DNA from: Spirochaetota bacterium | GTDB taxonomy: Bacteria > Spirochaetota > Spirochaetia > Treponematales > UBA12059 | Direction: 5' to 3' | DNA length: 10,504 nucleotides | Assembly (NCBI GenBank): GCA_029565815.1 | Contig: JAKQNL010000061.1 | Location: 1 to 10,504, forward strand | Shown here: one piece after another, positions 1 to 6,095 of the stretch | Layout: each line of letters opens with the position of its first letter | How positions within the stretch are numbered: position 1 is the stretch's first letter | The notes under the pieces: generated by a model | Database searches by the model: none | The model's input: the letters and a program-made list of their open reading frames with translations, nothing else | What the model was told of the DNA's origin: nothing | Program-made: the position numbers and the translations under genes

Positions 1-55
1 GAAGGGCCTGGGCATAGCCCCCCGGCTGACCCACGGGGCTATGCCCAGGCCCTTC
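1..55. repeat. Perfect 21-bp inverted repeat at the window edge
   Basis: Bases 1-21 are the exact reverse complement of 35-55, with a 13-base loop at 22-34. The right arm codes for residues that fit the transglutaminase-like protein (RGYAQALL). The left arm gives a proline- and glycine-rich stretch that does not look like the family. There is no T run after it and it lies inside an open frame, so it is unlikely to be a terminator. A fold-back artefact at a contig end is the simplest reading; a genuine hairpin is possible. Confidence 0.8.
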
Positions 56-393
56 TGTCCTGGACCCAGGGCTGGACCTACGAGCGGTCCCCGGATGGCT
101 CCGACGTGGTCAATCCCCTGTCGGCAGCCATGGAAGGCCGCGGCGACTGTGACTCGCGCGCTATGGTCATAAGCATACTGCTGCGCTACGAAAGCATTAC
201 ATCCATACTCATGGTGTCCTTAGAGGCACAACACGCTCTGGTTGCGGTAGACGCGCCCGGCGTAGGCGCTCGCTATCCGTTTGCAGACACAAACTGGCTG
301 GTAGGCGAAACCACGGCCCACGTGGACATAGGCCGTATCGACGCAAGCCAAGCCGATCCAGCCATCTGGTTCGCTGTCGAATTTCCGTACTGA
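1..393 (+). CDS. Transglutaminase-like cysteine protein, 3' end only
   Basis: The frame is open from base 1 to the TGA ending at 393, giving about 130 residues of a larger protein whose start lies outside the window. Counting from base 1, Cys50 sits in GRGDCDSRA, His78 in AQHALVAVD, and an acidic region follows (Asp96 in FADTNW). This is the order and spacing of the Cys-His-Asp triad of the transglutaminase-like superfamily. The segment around residues 14-28 (YAQALLSWTQGWTYE) resembles the helix that precedes the catalytic Cys in bacterial members. These proteins are usually exported or membrane-anchored peptidases or amidases; the actual substrate cannot be read here. The first 12 residues may not be genuine, because bases 1-21 are an exact reverse complement of 35-55. 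The next gene has its own promoter, so this gene is probably transcribed separately. The superfamily call is fairly firm; the precise family is open. Confidence 0.65.
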   Translation, partial: EGPGHSPPADPRGYAQALLSWTQGWTYERSPDGSDVVNPLSAAMEGRGDCDSRAMVISILLRYESITSILMVSLEAQHALVAVDAPGVGARYPFADTNWLVGETTAHVDIGRIDASQADPAIWFAVEFPY

Positions 394-412
394 ACGGCCA
401 TTCGCGTTCGCG

Positions 413-442
413 TTGACACTTTTTTTAGCCGGTGTCTATACT
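413..442 (+). promoter_or_regulatory. Sigma-70-type promoter of the PlsC-like gene
   Basis: TTGACA at 413-418 and TATACT at 437-442 are separated by 18 bases, a near-consensus housekeeping promoter. Transcription would begin near 449, leaving a leader of about 30 bases that contains the GGAGGA ribosome-binding site. The promoter lies wholly between the stop of the upstream gene and the ATG at 480. It therefore rules out the GTG at 432 as the start codon. Confidence 0.75.
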
Positions 443-479
443 GGCTCAGAAGCCTATGCATGCACGTTTGGAGGAATCC

Positions 480-1373
480 ATGGAACCCATAAGCGCCCGG
501 TACAGAGAAACCATCATGAAAATGGTAAAAGCAGCCACCCGAACCACGGCGGTGGCCGAAGACGACCTGTACCAGGAAGCAAACACGGCGATTCTTCCCT
601 ATATCGACAGCATAGTGCAGGAAAACCTCCTGCCCGGCAGCGAGATACGTTCCATGGCCAACCTGGAACAGCTTTTAAAGTTGGCAAAATCCGGCAAGTC
701 CTGCCTCCTTCTATTGGAGCACTACAGCAACTTTGACCTGCCGTCGTTTTGCTACCTGTTGCGCCAGAGCGGGCCATCCGGCGCGGAAATAGCCGACGCC
801 GTGGTAGCCATAGCTGGCATAAAGCTAAGCGAGACCGACCCTGTGGTGTCAGCCTTTACCGAAGCCTACTCGCGCCTGGTGATATACCCAAGCCGATACC
901 TGGAAATCATAAAAGAAAAAATGAAGGACCCGAAAGAACTGGTGGCCGAGCTTATGAAAAGCGCAACAGTTAACCGGAACGCGATGAAGACCCTTGGGGA
1001 ACTGAAAACCGCCGGCAAGCTCATTTTGGTATTCCCAAGCGGTACCCGCTACCGGCCCTGGGACCCAAGCACCAAGCGCGGCGTCCGCGAGATAGACTCC
1101 TACCTGCGCTCCTTCGACTGGATGTGCGCCATATCCATAAACGGCAATATCCTACGCATCAACCCGGAAGGCGAGATGAAGGAAGACCTTATCTGTAAGG
1201 ACCGCGTGGTATTCGATGTAAGCCCGCCCATGAGCTGCCCGGAGTTCCGCGAGCGCGTTAAGCACTCCAAACATTTTGGGGATGACAAAAAGCAAGCCAT
1301 AGTGGATGCGCTCATGGCATCGCTGGACGCAATGCACGAGGCGGTGGACAAGGACCTGGGGGGCTGTAAGTAA
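480..1373 (+). CDS. PlsC-type glycerophospholipid acyltransferase family protein
   Basis: This 297-residue protein carries the two best-known blocks of the glycerol-phosphate acyltransferase superfamily. His81 and Asp86 form the HX4D catalytic motif (EHYSNFDLP), and FPSGTRYRPW at 185-194 corresponds to the phosphate-binding FPEGTR block. The family transfers a fatty acyl chain to glycerol-3-phosphate or lysophosphatidate at the inner membrane face. The protein is longer than a typical 1-acyl-glycerol-phosphate acyltransferase (about 240 residues), has a helical 60-residue N-terminal extension and no clear membrane span. It could therefore be a soluble glycerol-3-phosphate acyltransferase or act on another acceptor. 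The ATG at 480 follows GGAGGA at 470-475; the in-frame GTG at 432 lies in the promoter. The 3' end faces the minus-strand exported protein across 21 bases. The superfamily is firm; substrate specificity is inferred. PlsY, encoded further right, supplies the first acylation step in most bacteria. Confidence 0.85.
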   Translation: MEPISARYRETIMKMVKAATRTTAVAEDDLYQEANTAILPYIDSIVQENLLPGSEIRSMANLEQLLKLAKSGKSCLLLLEHYSNFDLPSFCYLLRQSGPSGAEIADAVVAIAGIKLSETDPVVSAFTEAYSRLVIYPSRYLEIIKEKMKDPKELVAELMKSATVNRNAMKTLGELKTAGKLILVFPSGTRYRPWDPSTKRGVREIDSYLRSFDWMCAISINGNILRINPEGEMKEDLICKDRVVFDVSPPMSCPEFRERVKHSKHFGDDKKQAIVDALMASLDAMHEAVDKDLGGCK

Positions 1374-1394
1374 GCTGGAGCCCAGGCTAATCCG

Positions 1395-2159
1395 CTAGTA
1401 GCCGCCGTAGGAAATGACCTCGGACACGGACACGCGCAGGCGAACGCTTGCCATGTACTGTCCCGAGGAAAGCACCACGCGAGGAACCGAAGCAAACGAG
1501 AAACTGCCGCGCACCTCTCGGGGCTTGGACCGCTCTATGGTCCGTAGGTACGCGCGTAGAGCCTCCCGGCACGCTTCCACCACGGCCTTGCGGCGGGCTA
1601 AAAGCCGGCCGGGTATCAGCCTGCCTTCCACCATCGCATCTTCCACGCCCAAAACGGCCGGGGCGGAACCTCGCCCTTGAGCGCTGGTGTAGTCTGCGCT
1701 TGCCCAGGCGGATAGCTCTGCGCGGGCGGAGCCGTCGGGCACCCACTGGACCGTTGCGTACAGCACCATGTCCTGTATGCGCGCTTTTACCGGGCTTAGA
1801 GCCGGCTCGCCCCAGGCTATGCTGCCGCGCTCGGTAATATCAAAACGCTCGGCAAGGGCTCGGGCTCGGTCCGAAGGCGTGTAGGAATAGTCAAAACCCC
1901 AGGCCATGCCGGCGAACACCCAACGGGCTTCATCCAAAAGAGCCGCCGCCGCCTGGTCCGATGGCAGTACCGGCAGCCAGCCAGCATCGGGAACGCTGCG
2001 AAAGGGCCCCTCGGATGGAACGGTGAACAGGTCCACGGGGAATTCCGCGCGCAACACCACATCCAGGTCCTGGGCGCTCGGGGCTAACAGGGCGCACAGA
2101 GCCAGGCTGAGCGCGAGGACGTGGGATGCTTGCAGCTGTCGGGTCGGCCTATGGTCCAT
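1395..2159 (-). CDS. Exported protein of unknown function
   Basis: I do not recognise the family. The 254-residue product begins with a basic stretch (RPTR), a hydrophobic core at about residues 12-28 and a probable signal-peptidase site near APSAQ-D at 30/31, so it is probably exported. The Cys within the hydrophobic core does not sit in a normal lipobox (the preceding residue is Leu), so a lipoprotein is less likely. The mature part has a motif rich in aromatic residues (WVFAGMAWGFDYSYTP, 80-95), an RGSIAWGEPAL segment, a charged helix at about 185-212 and a C-terminal beta-rich segment ending in YGGY. The gene starts 7 bases after the rhomboid stop with only a weak ribosome-binding site (a TTG lies directly before the ATG). 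Translational coupling with the rhomboid gene is likely, and a shared envelope role is an inference. The 3' end converges on the acyltransferase gene. Confidence 0.75.
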   Translation of the reverse strand: MDHRPTRQLQASHVLALSLALCALLAPSAQDLDVVLRAEFPVDLFTVPSEGPFRSVPDAGWLPVLPSDQAAAALLDEARWVFAGMAWGFDYSYTPSDRARALAERFDITERGSIAWGEPALSPVKARIQDMVLYATVQWVPDGSARAELSAWASADYTSAQGRGSAPAVLGVEDAMVEGRLIPGRLLARRKAVVEACREALRAYLRTIERSKPREVRGSFSFASVPRVVLSSGQYMASVRLRVSVSEVISYGGY

Positions 2160-2166
2160 CAATCCA

Positions 2167-2805
2167 TTATCGGCCGGAAACCAGCCGTTTCAGAGGGTTT
2201 ACGCCGTGGCGTATGGGAAAGTACACAATGGCAAAGAAGAAGCCTGCCAGGTGAGTCAGGTGAGCTACATTGCCTCCGGAACCGAATATCTCCGACCACA
2301 ATTCAATAAGGGTGTAGCCAAGCACCAAAAGCGGGGCGGGCACCGGCAGTATGCCCCAGATAAATATCCTGGCGCGCGGATTGATGACAGCAAAAGCCAA
2401 GAGCACGGCGTACACGGCCCCGGACGCGCCAACCAAAGGCACGCCAAGCATGCCGCCAGCGGCAAACGCAAACAGGGAAAACACTCCGGCCAGCGTTCCG
2501 GTAAGTAAATAGAAAAATGTGAACTCGCGACTACCCAGCTGGCGCTCCACCGCGGTACCGAAAAAGAACAAGCCAAGCATGTTAAAAAACAAATGCCGCG
2601 CGTTTGCGTGCACGAACATATAGGTAAACGGCTGCCACACCCAGCCAAGCTGCAAAACCGCGCCAGGTACCATTGCCAGGTAATAGCCAAGCGATTGAAA
2701 TACCCAGGTAAGCGCATACACCAGCACATTGACGCCAATCAGTATCAAGGTAGCGTTGCCGTTGGTATGCTTAAACGGCGTGCGTATCCATTGCATTACT
2801 TTCAT
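2167..2805 (-). CDS. Rhomboid-family intramembrane serine protease
   Basis: This 212-residue integral membrane protein has about six hydrophobic segments. The catalytic dyad is visible: Ser128 in GASGAVYA and His185 in HLTHLAGFF. His66, His71 and Asn75 (HANARHLFFN) reproduce the conserved HX4HX3N pattern of GlpG-type rhomboids in the second membrane segment. Rhomboids cut transmembrane helices of other proteins within the bilayer; the substrate here is unknown. The reading frame extends upstream to 3117, but that extension is cysteine-rich, overlaps the tandem repeats and the divergent four-Cys gene, and does not look like protein. I therefore place the start at the ATG at 2805. A second ATG three codons on is possible. 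It is the first gene of a two-gene operon with the exported protein. A symmetrical divergent promoter region at 2831-2868 probably drives it. Confidence 0.9.
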   Translation of the reverse strand: MKVMQWIRTPFKHTNGNATLILIGVNVLVYALTWVFQSLGYYLAMVPGAVLQLGWVWQPFTYMFVHANARHLFFNMLGLFFFGTAVERQLGSREFTFFYLLTGTLAGVFSLFAFAAGGMLGVPLVGASGAVYAVLLAFAVINPRARIFIWGILPVPAPLLVLGYTLIELWSEIFGSGGNVAHLTHLAGFFFAIVYFPIRHGVNPLKRLVSGR

Positions 2806-2830
2806 ACCCAGAATGTACGCACAACTACGC

Positions 2831-2868
2831 GTTTTGGCTAGCACAGTACTAGTACAGTACGAGCACAA
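2831..2868. promoter_or_regulatory. Symmetrical divergent promoter between rhomboid and four-Cys gene
   Basis: A perfect 10-bp palindrome, GTACTAGTAC, lies at the centre (2846-2855), with weaker symmetry extending about ten bases on each side. Each strand carries a possible -10 hexamer: TACAGT at 2853-2858 on plus and TACTGT (2848-2843) on minus. Starts would fall about 45 bases before the four-Cys gene and about 30 before the rhomboid gene. Matching -35 boxes are poor on both strands (TTGTGC on minus sits only 14 bases away), so an activator binding the palindrome may be needed. The assignment is tentative. Confidence 0.4.
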
Positions 2869-2913
2869 GGGCTTGCCGCCGGCCGCCAGCGGTCGTAGAA
2901 TCGAAGCGTGGCC

Positions 2914-3096
2914 ATGAATCCAGCCAGGGCACCCAACTGCCTTCAGTGCATACACTTCCGCGTAACCTGGGATAAAACCTATCCACGCTCCTGCGAAGAG
3001 TTCGGCATCAAAACAGCCTTCATGCCCAGCCACGAGGTGTTCGCAGCAAGCGGGAAGCACTGCCCGGCATTCGTGCGTAAGCCAGGGCTCAAGTAG
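2914..3096 (+). CDS. Small four-cysteine protein, putative metal-binding
   Basis: This is a 60-residue protein with two cysteine pairs. An N-terminal CLQC motif is followed by IHFRVTWD, then PRSCEEFG, a middle block KTAFMPSHEV, and a final SGKHCPAF. The spacing CxxC...C...C suggests a small zinc- or iron-binding fold. From memory, short proteins with this CxxCxxF-VTWD-PxxC-PS-SGxxC pattern occur in several bacterial phyla, sometimes mislabelled as uracil-DNA glycosylase; their function is not known to me. The compact motif density argues that this is a real gene despite its size. A GTG at 2908 is an alternative start; the ATG has a weak GAAG seven bases upstream. The stop codon directly abuts three tandem 22-bp repeats. 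It is divergent from the rhomboid gene and upstream of glsA on the same strand, but glsA has its own promoter. Confidence 0.65.
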   Translation: MNPARAPNCLQCIHFRVTWDKTYPRSCEEFGIKTAFMPSHEVFAASGKHCPAFVRKPGLK

Positions 3097-3162
3097 TATC
3101 CCAAAGCTTCGTAACACCTATCCCAAAGCTTCGTAACACCTATCCCAAAGCTTCGTAACACG
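3097..3162. repeat. Three tandem 22-bp direct repeats upstream of glsA
   Basis: Copies lie at 3097-3118, 3119-3140 and 3141-3162. The first two are identical and the third differs only in its last base. Each contains CCCAAAGCTTCGTAACAC with a HindIII-type AAGCTT palindrome in the middle. There are no spacers, so it is not a CRISPR. The array ends 7 bases before the putative -35 box of glsA, and a 22-bp period is close to two helical turns. It could be an operator array or a variable-number repeat. Confidence 0.85.
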
Positions 3163-3169
3163 TAAGGCA

Positions 3170-3199
3170 TTGTCCGGCTACGCCCAACGGTGCTATGCT
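3170..3199 (+). promoter_or_regulatory. Promoter of glsA, predicted leaderless transcript
   Basis: TTGTCC at 3170-3175 and TATGCT at 3194-3199 are 18 bases apart. Transcription would start about 7 bases after the -10, at 3206-3207, which is the ATG of glsA. No Shine-Dalgarno sequence is visible before either possible start. An ATG at 3195 lies inside the -10 box and so cannot be the start if this promoter is used. Confidence 0.5.
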
Positions 3200-3206
3200 C
3201 GCCAGC

Positions 3207-4160
3207 ATGAACCCGTTCCAGCATATCGACACTCCGGAAAACCTAACACAGGTCTTGGCTCTAGCCCACGCCGAATCCATGCCTGTGTGCACAAGCGGAA
3301 GCCTGGCTACCTACATTCCGGCCCTGTCATCCGCCAACCCTAACGCCCTGGGCCTTGCGCTTTGTACCGACGAAGGCCAAATTTTCCAGACGGGGCAGGC
3401 CGACTGCCGCTTTTCCATGCAGAGCATATCCAAGGTGTTTGCCCTGGCCTATGTCATGGCGGAGCTTGGAGAAGAAGCTGTGTTTTCCCGCGTGGGCAAG
3501 GAACCGACGGGCGACCCGTTTAATTCCATCATACGGCTAGAGACGAGCGCCAGGCGAAAACCGTTTAACCCGTTCATCAACGCCGGCGCCATAGTCATAA
3601 GCGACCTGATGCCCGGCACCACCCCGGCGGACAAAGCCGCAGGCTTCCAGCGCTTTGTCGGAAGCCTCGTCGGCCGGACCGACGTGGAACAGGATGACTC
3701 GGTGTACGTATCGGAAAAAGCAAGCGCGGCCAGGAACCGGGCCATAGCATGGTTTCTAAAAGAACTCGGCTTAATCTCCGGCGAGGTGGAAGACACGCTG
3801 GATACCTATTTCCGCCAGTGCGCAACCCTGGTGGACGCGCTGGACCTTGCCCGCGCAGGCGCATGCCTTGCCCTGGACGGTGTGCACCCGCTCAGCGGAA
3901 AGCGCGCCTTGCCGGAAAACTGCGCGCATACGGTAAAAAGCCTCATGGTCACCTGCGGTCTATATGATGGATCCGGAGAGTTTGCGGTATCGGTCGGCAT
4001 TCCGGCAAAAAGCGGCGTGGGCGGCGGCATCATGGCTGCTGTTCGCGACCGCATGGGCATAGGGGTGTACGGGCCGGCCTTAGACGGGCACGGGAACTCG
4101 GCGGCCGGCCTGTGGGCACTGGGCATACTGTCGCGGCAGCTGGATTTGCGCGTTCTGTAA
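3207..4160 (+). CDS. glsA: Glutaminase (glutaminase A family)
   Basis: This cytoplasmic enzyme of 317 residues hydrolyses L-glutamine to glutamate and ammonia. It follows the serine-dependent glutaminase A family along its whole length. The SISK motif at 73-76 (within FSMQSISKVF) holds the nucleophile Ser73 and Lys76. Other family blocks are PTGDPFNS at 100-107, PFINAGAI at 122-129, NRAIAWFL at 177-184, the YFRQCATL block at 201-208, and KSGVGGGI at 268-275. The usual length is 305-310, so the protein is complete. The ATG at 3207 is preferred over 3195 because a -10 box covers the latter. Upstream are the 22-bp tandem repeats; downstream it converges on the BFN/UVR gene with a 10-base gap and no clear terminator. 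The family assignment is firm. A role in nitrogen supply or acid resistance is inferred from homologues. Confidence 0.95.
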   Translation: MNPFQHIDTPENLTQVLALAHAESMPVCTSGSLATYIPALSSANPNALGLALCTDEGQIFQTGQADCRFSMQSISKVFALAYVMAELGEEAVFSRVGKEPTGDPFNSIIRLETSARRKPFNPFINAGAIVISDLMPGTTPADKAAGFQRFVGSLVGRTDVEQDDSVYVSEKASAARNRAIAWFLKELGLISGEVEDTLDTYFRQCATLVDALDLARAGACLALDGVHPLSGKRALPENCAHTVKSLMVTCGLYDGSGEFAVSVGIPAKSGVGGGIMAAVRDRMGIGVYGPALDGHGNSAAGLWALGILSRQLDLRVL

Positions 4161-4170
4161 AGCCAAGCGC

Positions 4171-4836
4171 CTACAGGTTGTTTAGCCGGTCGCGTATGGC
4201 GGCAGCACGCTCATAGTCTTCGTCGGCTACGGCTTTTGCAAGCTCGCGCTCAAGATGCTGCCGCTCGTCGATATCGCGGGCACGCTTCATCCACAGGGCA
4301 AGATTGCCGCCTTCCGTGCCGGAAAAACCCGACGGCCCCGAAGGCTCCACCGGTATGCTTGTCAGCCGATCGGACGTTTCGTTTTCTGTCTCCGTGCCCA
4401 AGTCCGACCGCGGCGCTTCCCGTATCATGTCTACCGGCACGCCGTTTGACTCCACAATATTTTCTGCTATAAAAACATCAGCCTGCCCTCGAACCGCGAT
4501 GGCTATTGCATCCGACGGCCTACAGTCTATGGTCAGTTCTCCCGAGATGGTTTCCAAAACAAGTCGCGCAAAAAAGGTTCCCTCTCGCAGGTCGCATATT
4601 TCCATCCGCGCCATGCGCGCGCCTAATCGGGCAAGCATGGTTAAAATAAGGTCATGTGTCAGCGGCCGTGGCATTTCCACCCGGCCAAGGCCTATGAGTA
4701 TTGACTGGGTTTCCAGTTGCCCTATGAATATGGGCACGGCAACATCCGACTCTTTTGGCCGTATGAGCACCACGTTGCCCTGCTCCGTTTGGGCAACCGT
4801 CCAGATATCTGCCTGTACCAGCGTGTTGGATCCCAT
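4171..4836 (-). CDS. Bifunctional nuclease (BFN, DUF151) domain protein with C-terminal UVR motif
   Basis: This 221-residue soluble protein has two domains. Residues about 8-137 form a BFN/DUF151 domain: VPIFIGQLETQSI at 34-46, PLTHDLI at 58-64 and the signature IDCRPSDAIAIAVR at 103-116. After a low-complexity Ser/Gly/Thr/Glu linker (about 143-178), residues 190-221 form a UVR helical hairpin (LERELAKAVADEDYERAAAIRDRL). This motif is known from UvrB, UvrC, ClpC-type proteins and McsA as a protein-protein contact. BFN proteins in plants and some bacteria show nuclease activity, but the role here is unproven; DNA repair or proteostasis are possibilities. The start ATG at 4836 has GGAG five to eight bases upstream. 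An in-frame extension to 4935 runs through the divergent promoter and is rejected. It diverges from rlmE and converges on glsA. Confidence 0.9.
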   Translation of the reverse strand: MGSNTLVQADIWTVAQTEQGNVVLIRPKESDVAVPIFIGQLETQSILIGLGRVEMPRPLTHDLILTMLARLGARMARMEICDLREGTFFARLVLETISGELTIDCRPSDAIAIAVRGQADVFIAENIVESNGVPVDMIREAPRSDLGTETENETSDRLTSIPVEPSGPSGFSGTEGGNLALWMKRARDIDERQHLERELAKAVADEDYERAAAIRDRLNNL

Positions 4837-4882
4837 ATCACTCCATTGGCGTTTTCCTGGTAGGTTTTCGGCGCCACTGTAT

Positions 4883-4910
4883 AGTATAATCCCCCAAGCG
4901 CCAGTGTAAA
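4883..4910 (-). promoter_or_regulatory. Promoter of the BFN/UVR gene, overlapping an rlmE -10 box
   Basis: On the minus strand TTTACA (4910-4905) and TATACT (4888-4883) are 16 bases apart. On the plus strand TATAAT lies at 4885-4890, a perfect -10 for rlmE, though its -35 is poor. The two -10 boxes overlap by four bases, so the two promoters could not be occupied together. A GCGCCA direct repeat (4871-4876 and 4898-4903) flanks the shared box. Confidence 0.5.
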
Positions 4911-4933
4911 AGGGCAAAACACAAGGAGCATGC

Positions 4934-5539
4934 ATGTCGGCCTCGTCCTACGATAGCTCGGATTTCTGGGCAAAAAAAGCGAAAAAAGAAGGCTATCCGG
5001 CACGGTCGGTTTATAAGCTCATGGAACTGGATGCAAAGTTCAAGTTCTTCAAGCCCGGGGTGCGCGTACTGGACATAGGCGCTGCGCCCGGTTCATGGAG
5101 CCTGTGGACGCTTCAGCGCATCGGCGAGCGCGGCTTTTTGGCCGCACTTGACCTGCAAAATCTTGGCGTTTCACCGGCCAACAATAATTTTTTCTTTCTG
5201 CGCGGGGATCTATACGACGACGCGGTGCGCCAAGCCATACAGGAGCGCGGGCCCTACGATGTGGTTATGTCCGACGCGGCGCCATCCACCAGCGGCAATT
5301 CCGGCCTGGACACGGATAGGTCCGAAGCCATTGTGGAAGCCGTTTTGGATTACGCCGACAGCATGCTCAAGCCAGGCGGCACCGTGATAGCAAAACTGTT
5401 CATGGGCGGCGGTCAAAAGGAACTATTGGACCGCATGAAAAAAAGCTACACAAGCGCGCGGGCATTCAAGCCCCAGTCCTGCCGCTCGGTCAGCTTTGAG
5501 ACTTATGTGCTTGGCTTTGGGAAAAAAGCGCCCAAATAG
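4934..5539 (+). CDS. rlmE: 23S rRNA (uridine2552-2'-O)-methyltransferase
   Basis: This 201-residue cytoplasmic enzyme (FtsJ/RrmJ family) transfers a methyl group from S-adenosylmethionine to the 2'-OH of U2552 in the A-loop of 23S rRNA, a late step of 50S assembly. The SAM-binding motif is DIGAAPGSWS at 47-56. The catalytic Lys-Asp-Lys-Glu tetrad is complete: Lys28 (SVYKL), Asp114 (SDAAP), Lys154 (AKLF) and Glu189 (FETYVLG). Each is offset by exactly ten from the E. coli positions 38, 124, 164 and 199. The start is set by AAGGAG at 4923-4928, five bases from the ATG. The last 37 bases overlap the 3' end of the convergent PTS IIA gene. The product lacks the short N-terminal extension of the E. 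coli enzyme. Function is firm by motif; the exact target uridine is inferred from the family. Confidence 0.95.
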   Translation: MSASSYDSSDFWAKKAKKEGYPARSVYKLMELDAKFKFFKPGVRVLDIGAAPGSWSLWTLQRIGERGFLAALDLQNLGVSPANNNFFFLRGDLYDDAVRQAIQERGPYDVVMSDAAPSTSGNSGLDTDRSEAIVEAVLDYADSMLKPGGTVIAKLFMGGGQKELLDRMKKSYTSARAFKPQSCRSVSFETYVLGFGKKAPK

Positions 5540-5982
5540 GCGCACAGCTCGGCCTGCCCTGCCTCCCGGTCCAGGAGCTCGCGGAAGCCACTGTTGGCGC
5601 ATGCTTTGGCCAAGCGAGACAGCGCGATCAGATGATCTTTCGGATTGTTCGATACGACCATAAATATGGCTTTTACAGGCTCTCCGTCCGGGGATGCCCA
5701 GGACAGGGCAAAACGCGGATAAAACAAGGCTATGAACGCATCGCTAGGATCTGGAGCCATCGACGCCGTCGGATGCGGAAAGGCCAGCCCGCCGCCCAAG
5801 GCCGTAGACGAGCGCTGCTCGCGTGCCAGGAGGCTTTCCAGTAGATCGGCAGCGCGAACGGTATCCGGAATGCGCGCGCTCTTTTCCAGAACGGACACCG
5901 CGGCCGACAGCGCCCCGTGGCTGTCCGAACCGCCAAGGTTCATCCAGACTTTGCCTTTGTGCAATAATTCCACCAGATCCAT
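5503..5982 (-). CDS. PTS IIA type-2 (fructose/nitrogen-type) domain protein
   Basis: The 159-residue protein has the PTS EIIA type 2 fold, about the length of E. coli PtsN (163). The phosphorylated histidine is His70 in GGGLAFPHP, matching the GIAIPH signature of the family. The downstream pattern (FMVVSNNPKDHLIALSRLAK, 109-128) is the usual helix after it. No sugar-specific IIB/IIC permease lies nearby, so a regulatory EIIA-Ntr-like role is more likely than sugar uptake. That is an inference. The ATG at 5982 has CGGAG seven bases upstream. An open extension to 6222 runs through the promoter and into plsY and is rejected. A promoter at 6018-6046 serves it. The stop codon lies inside rlmE, giving a 37-base convergent overlap of the two genes. 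Confidence 0.88.
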   Translation of the reverse strand: MDLVELLHKGKVWMNLGGSDSHGALSAAVSVLEKSARIPDTVRAADLLESLLAREQRSSTALGGGLAFPHPTASMAPDPSDAFIALFYPRFALSWASPDGEPVKAIFMVVSNNPKDHLIALSRLAKACANSGFRELLDREAGQAELCAYLGAFFPKPST

Positions 5983-6017
5983 GTACCGCTCCGATAGCGC
6001 TTTGCGCGCAAGGGGCC

Positions 6018-6046
6018 AGTATAGCCGGACGCGCCTACCATGACAA
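6018..6046 (-). promoter_or_regulatory. Sigma-70-type promoter of the PTS IIA gene
   Basis: Read on the minus strand, TTGTCA (6046-6041) and TATACT (6023-6018) are exactly 17 bases apart, close to consensus. The start site would fall near 6011, leaving a leader of about 29 bases with a GGAG site before the ATG at 5982. Confidence 0.7.
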
Positions 6047-6051
6047 CGCGC

Positions 6052-6091
6052 TTGACCCAGCCCCGCGTCCGTCGTAGCTTGTTCACGGAGG
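6052..6091 (+). promoter_or_regulatory. plsY: Possible plsY promoter and ribosome-binding site
   Basis: TTGACC at 6052-6057 is followed after 17 bases by TAGCTT (6075-6080), a weak -10. The ribosome-binding site GGAGG at 6087-6091 is strong and lies four bases before the ATG. If the -10 is real the leader would barely contain the ribosome-binding site, so the promoter part is doubtful and the ribosome-binding site is solid. Confidence 0.35.
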
Positions 6092-6095
6092 CACC

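Noticed and set aside
432..479. GTG start giving a 313-residue acyltransferase
   Set aside because: The GTG lies within the TTGACA/TATACT promoter, and the ATG at 480 has GGAGGA at the right distance.
1906..2508. 200-residue plus-strand ORF opposite the exported protein and rhomboid genes
   Set aside because: It is low-complexity Ser/Arg/Gln-rich, crosses two real minus-strand genes and lacks any motif, so it is a shadow frame.
2806..3117. 104-residue N-terminal extension of the rhomboid protein
   Set aside because: It overlaps the divergent four-Cys gene and the tandem repeats and is cysteine-rich without rhomboid features.
3097..3162. CRISPR array
   Set aside because: The 22-bp repeats are directly adjacent with no unique spacers and there are no cas genes.
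4304..4909. 201-residue plus-strand ORF opposite the BFN/UVR gene
   Set aside because: It is the antisense shadow of a gene with clear domains, shows no family motifs and has no ribosome-binding site.
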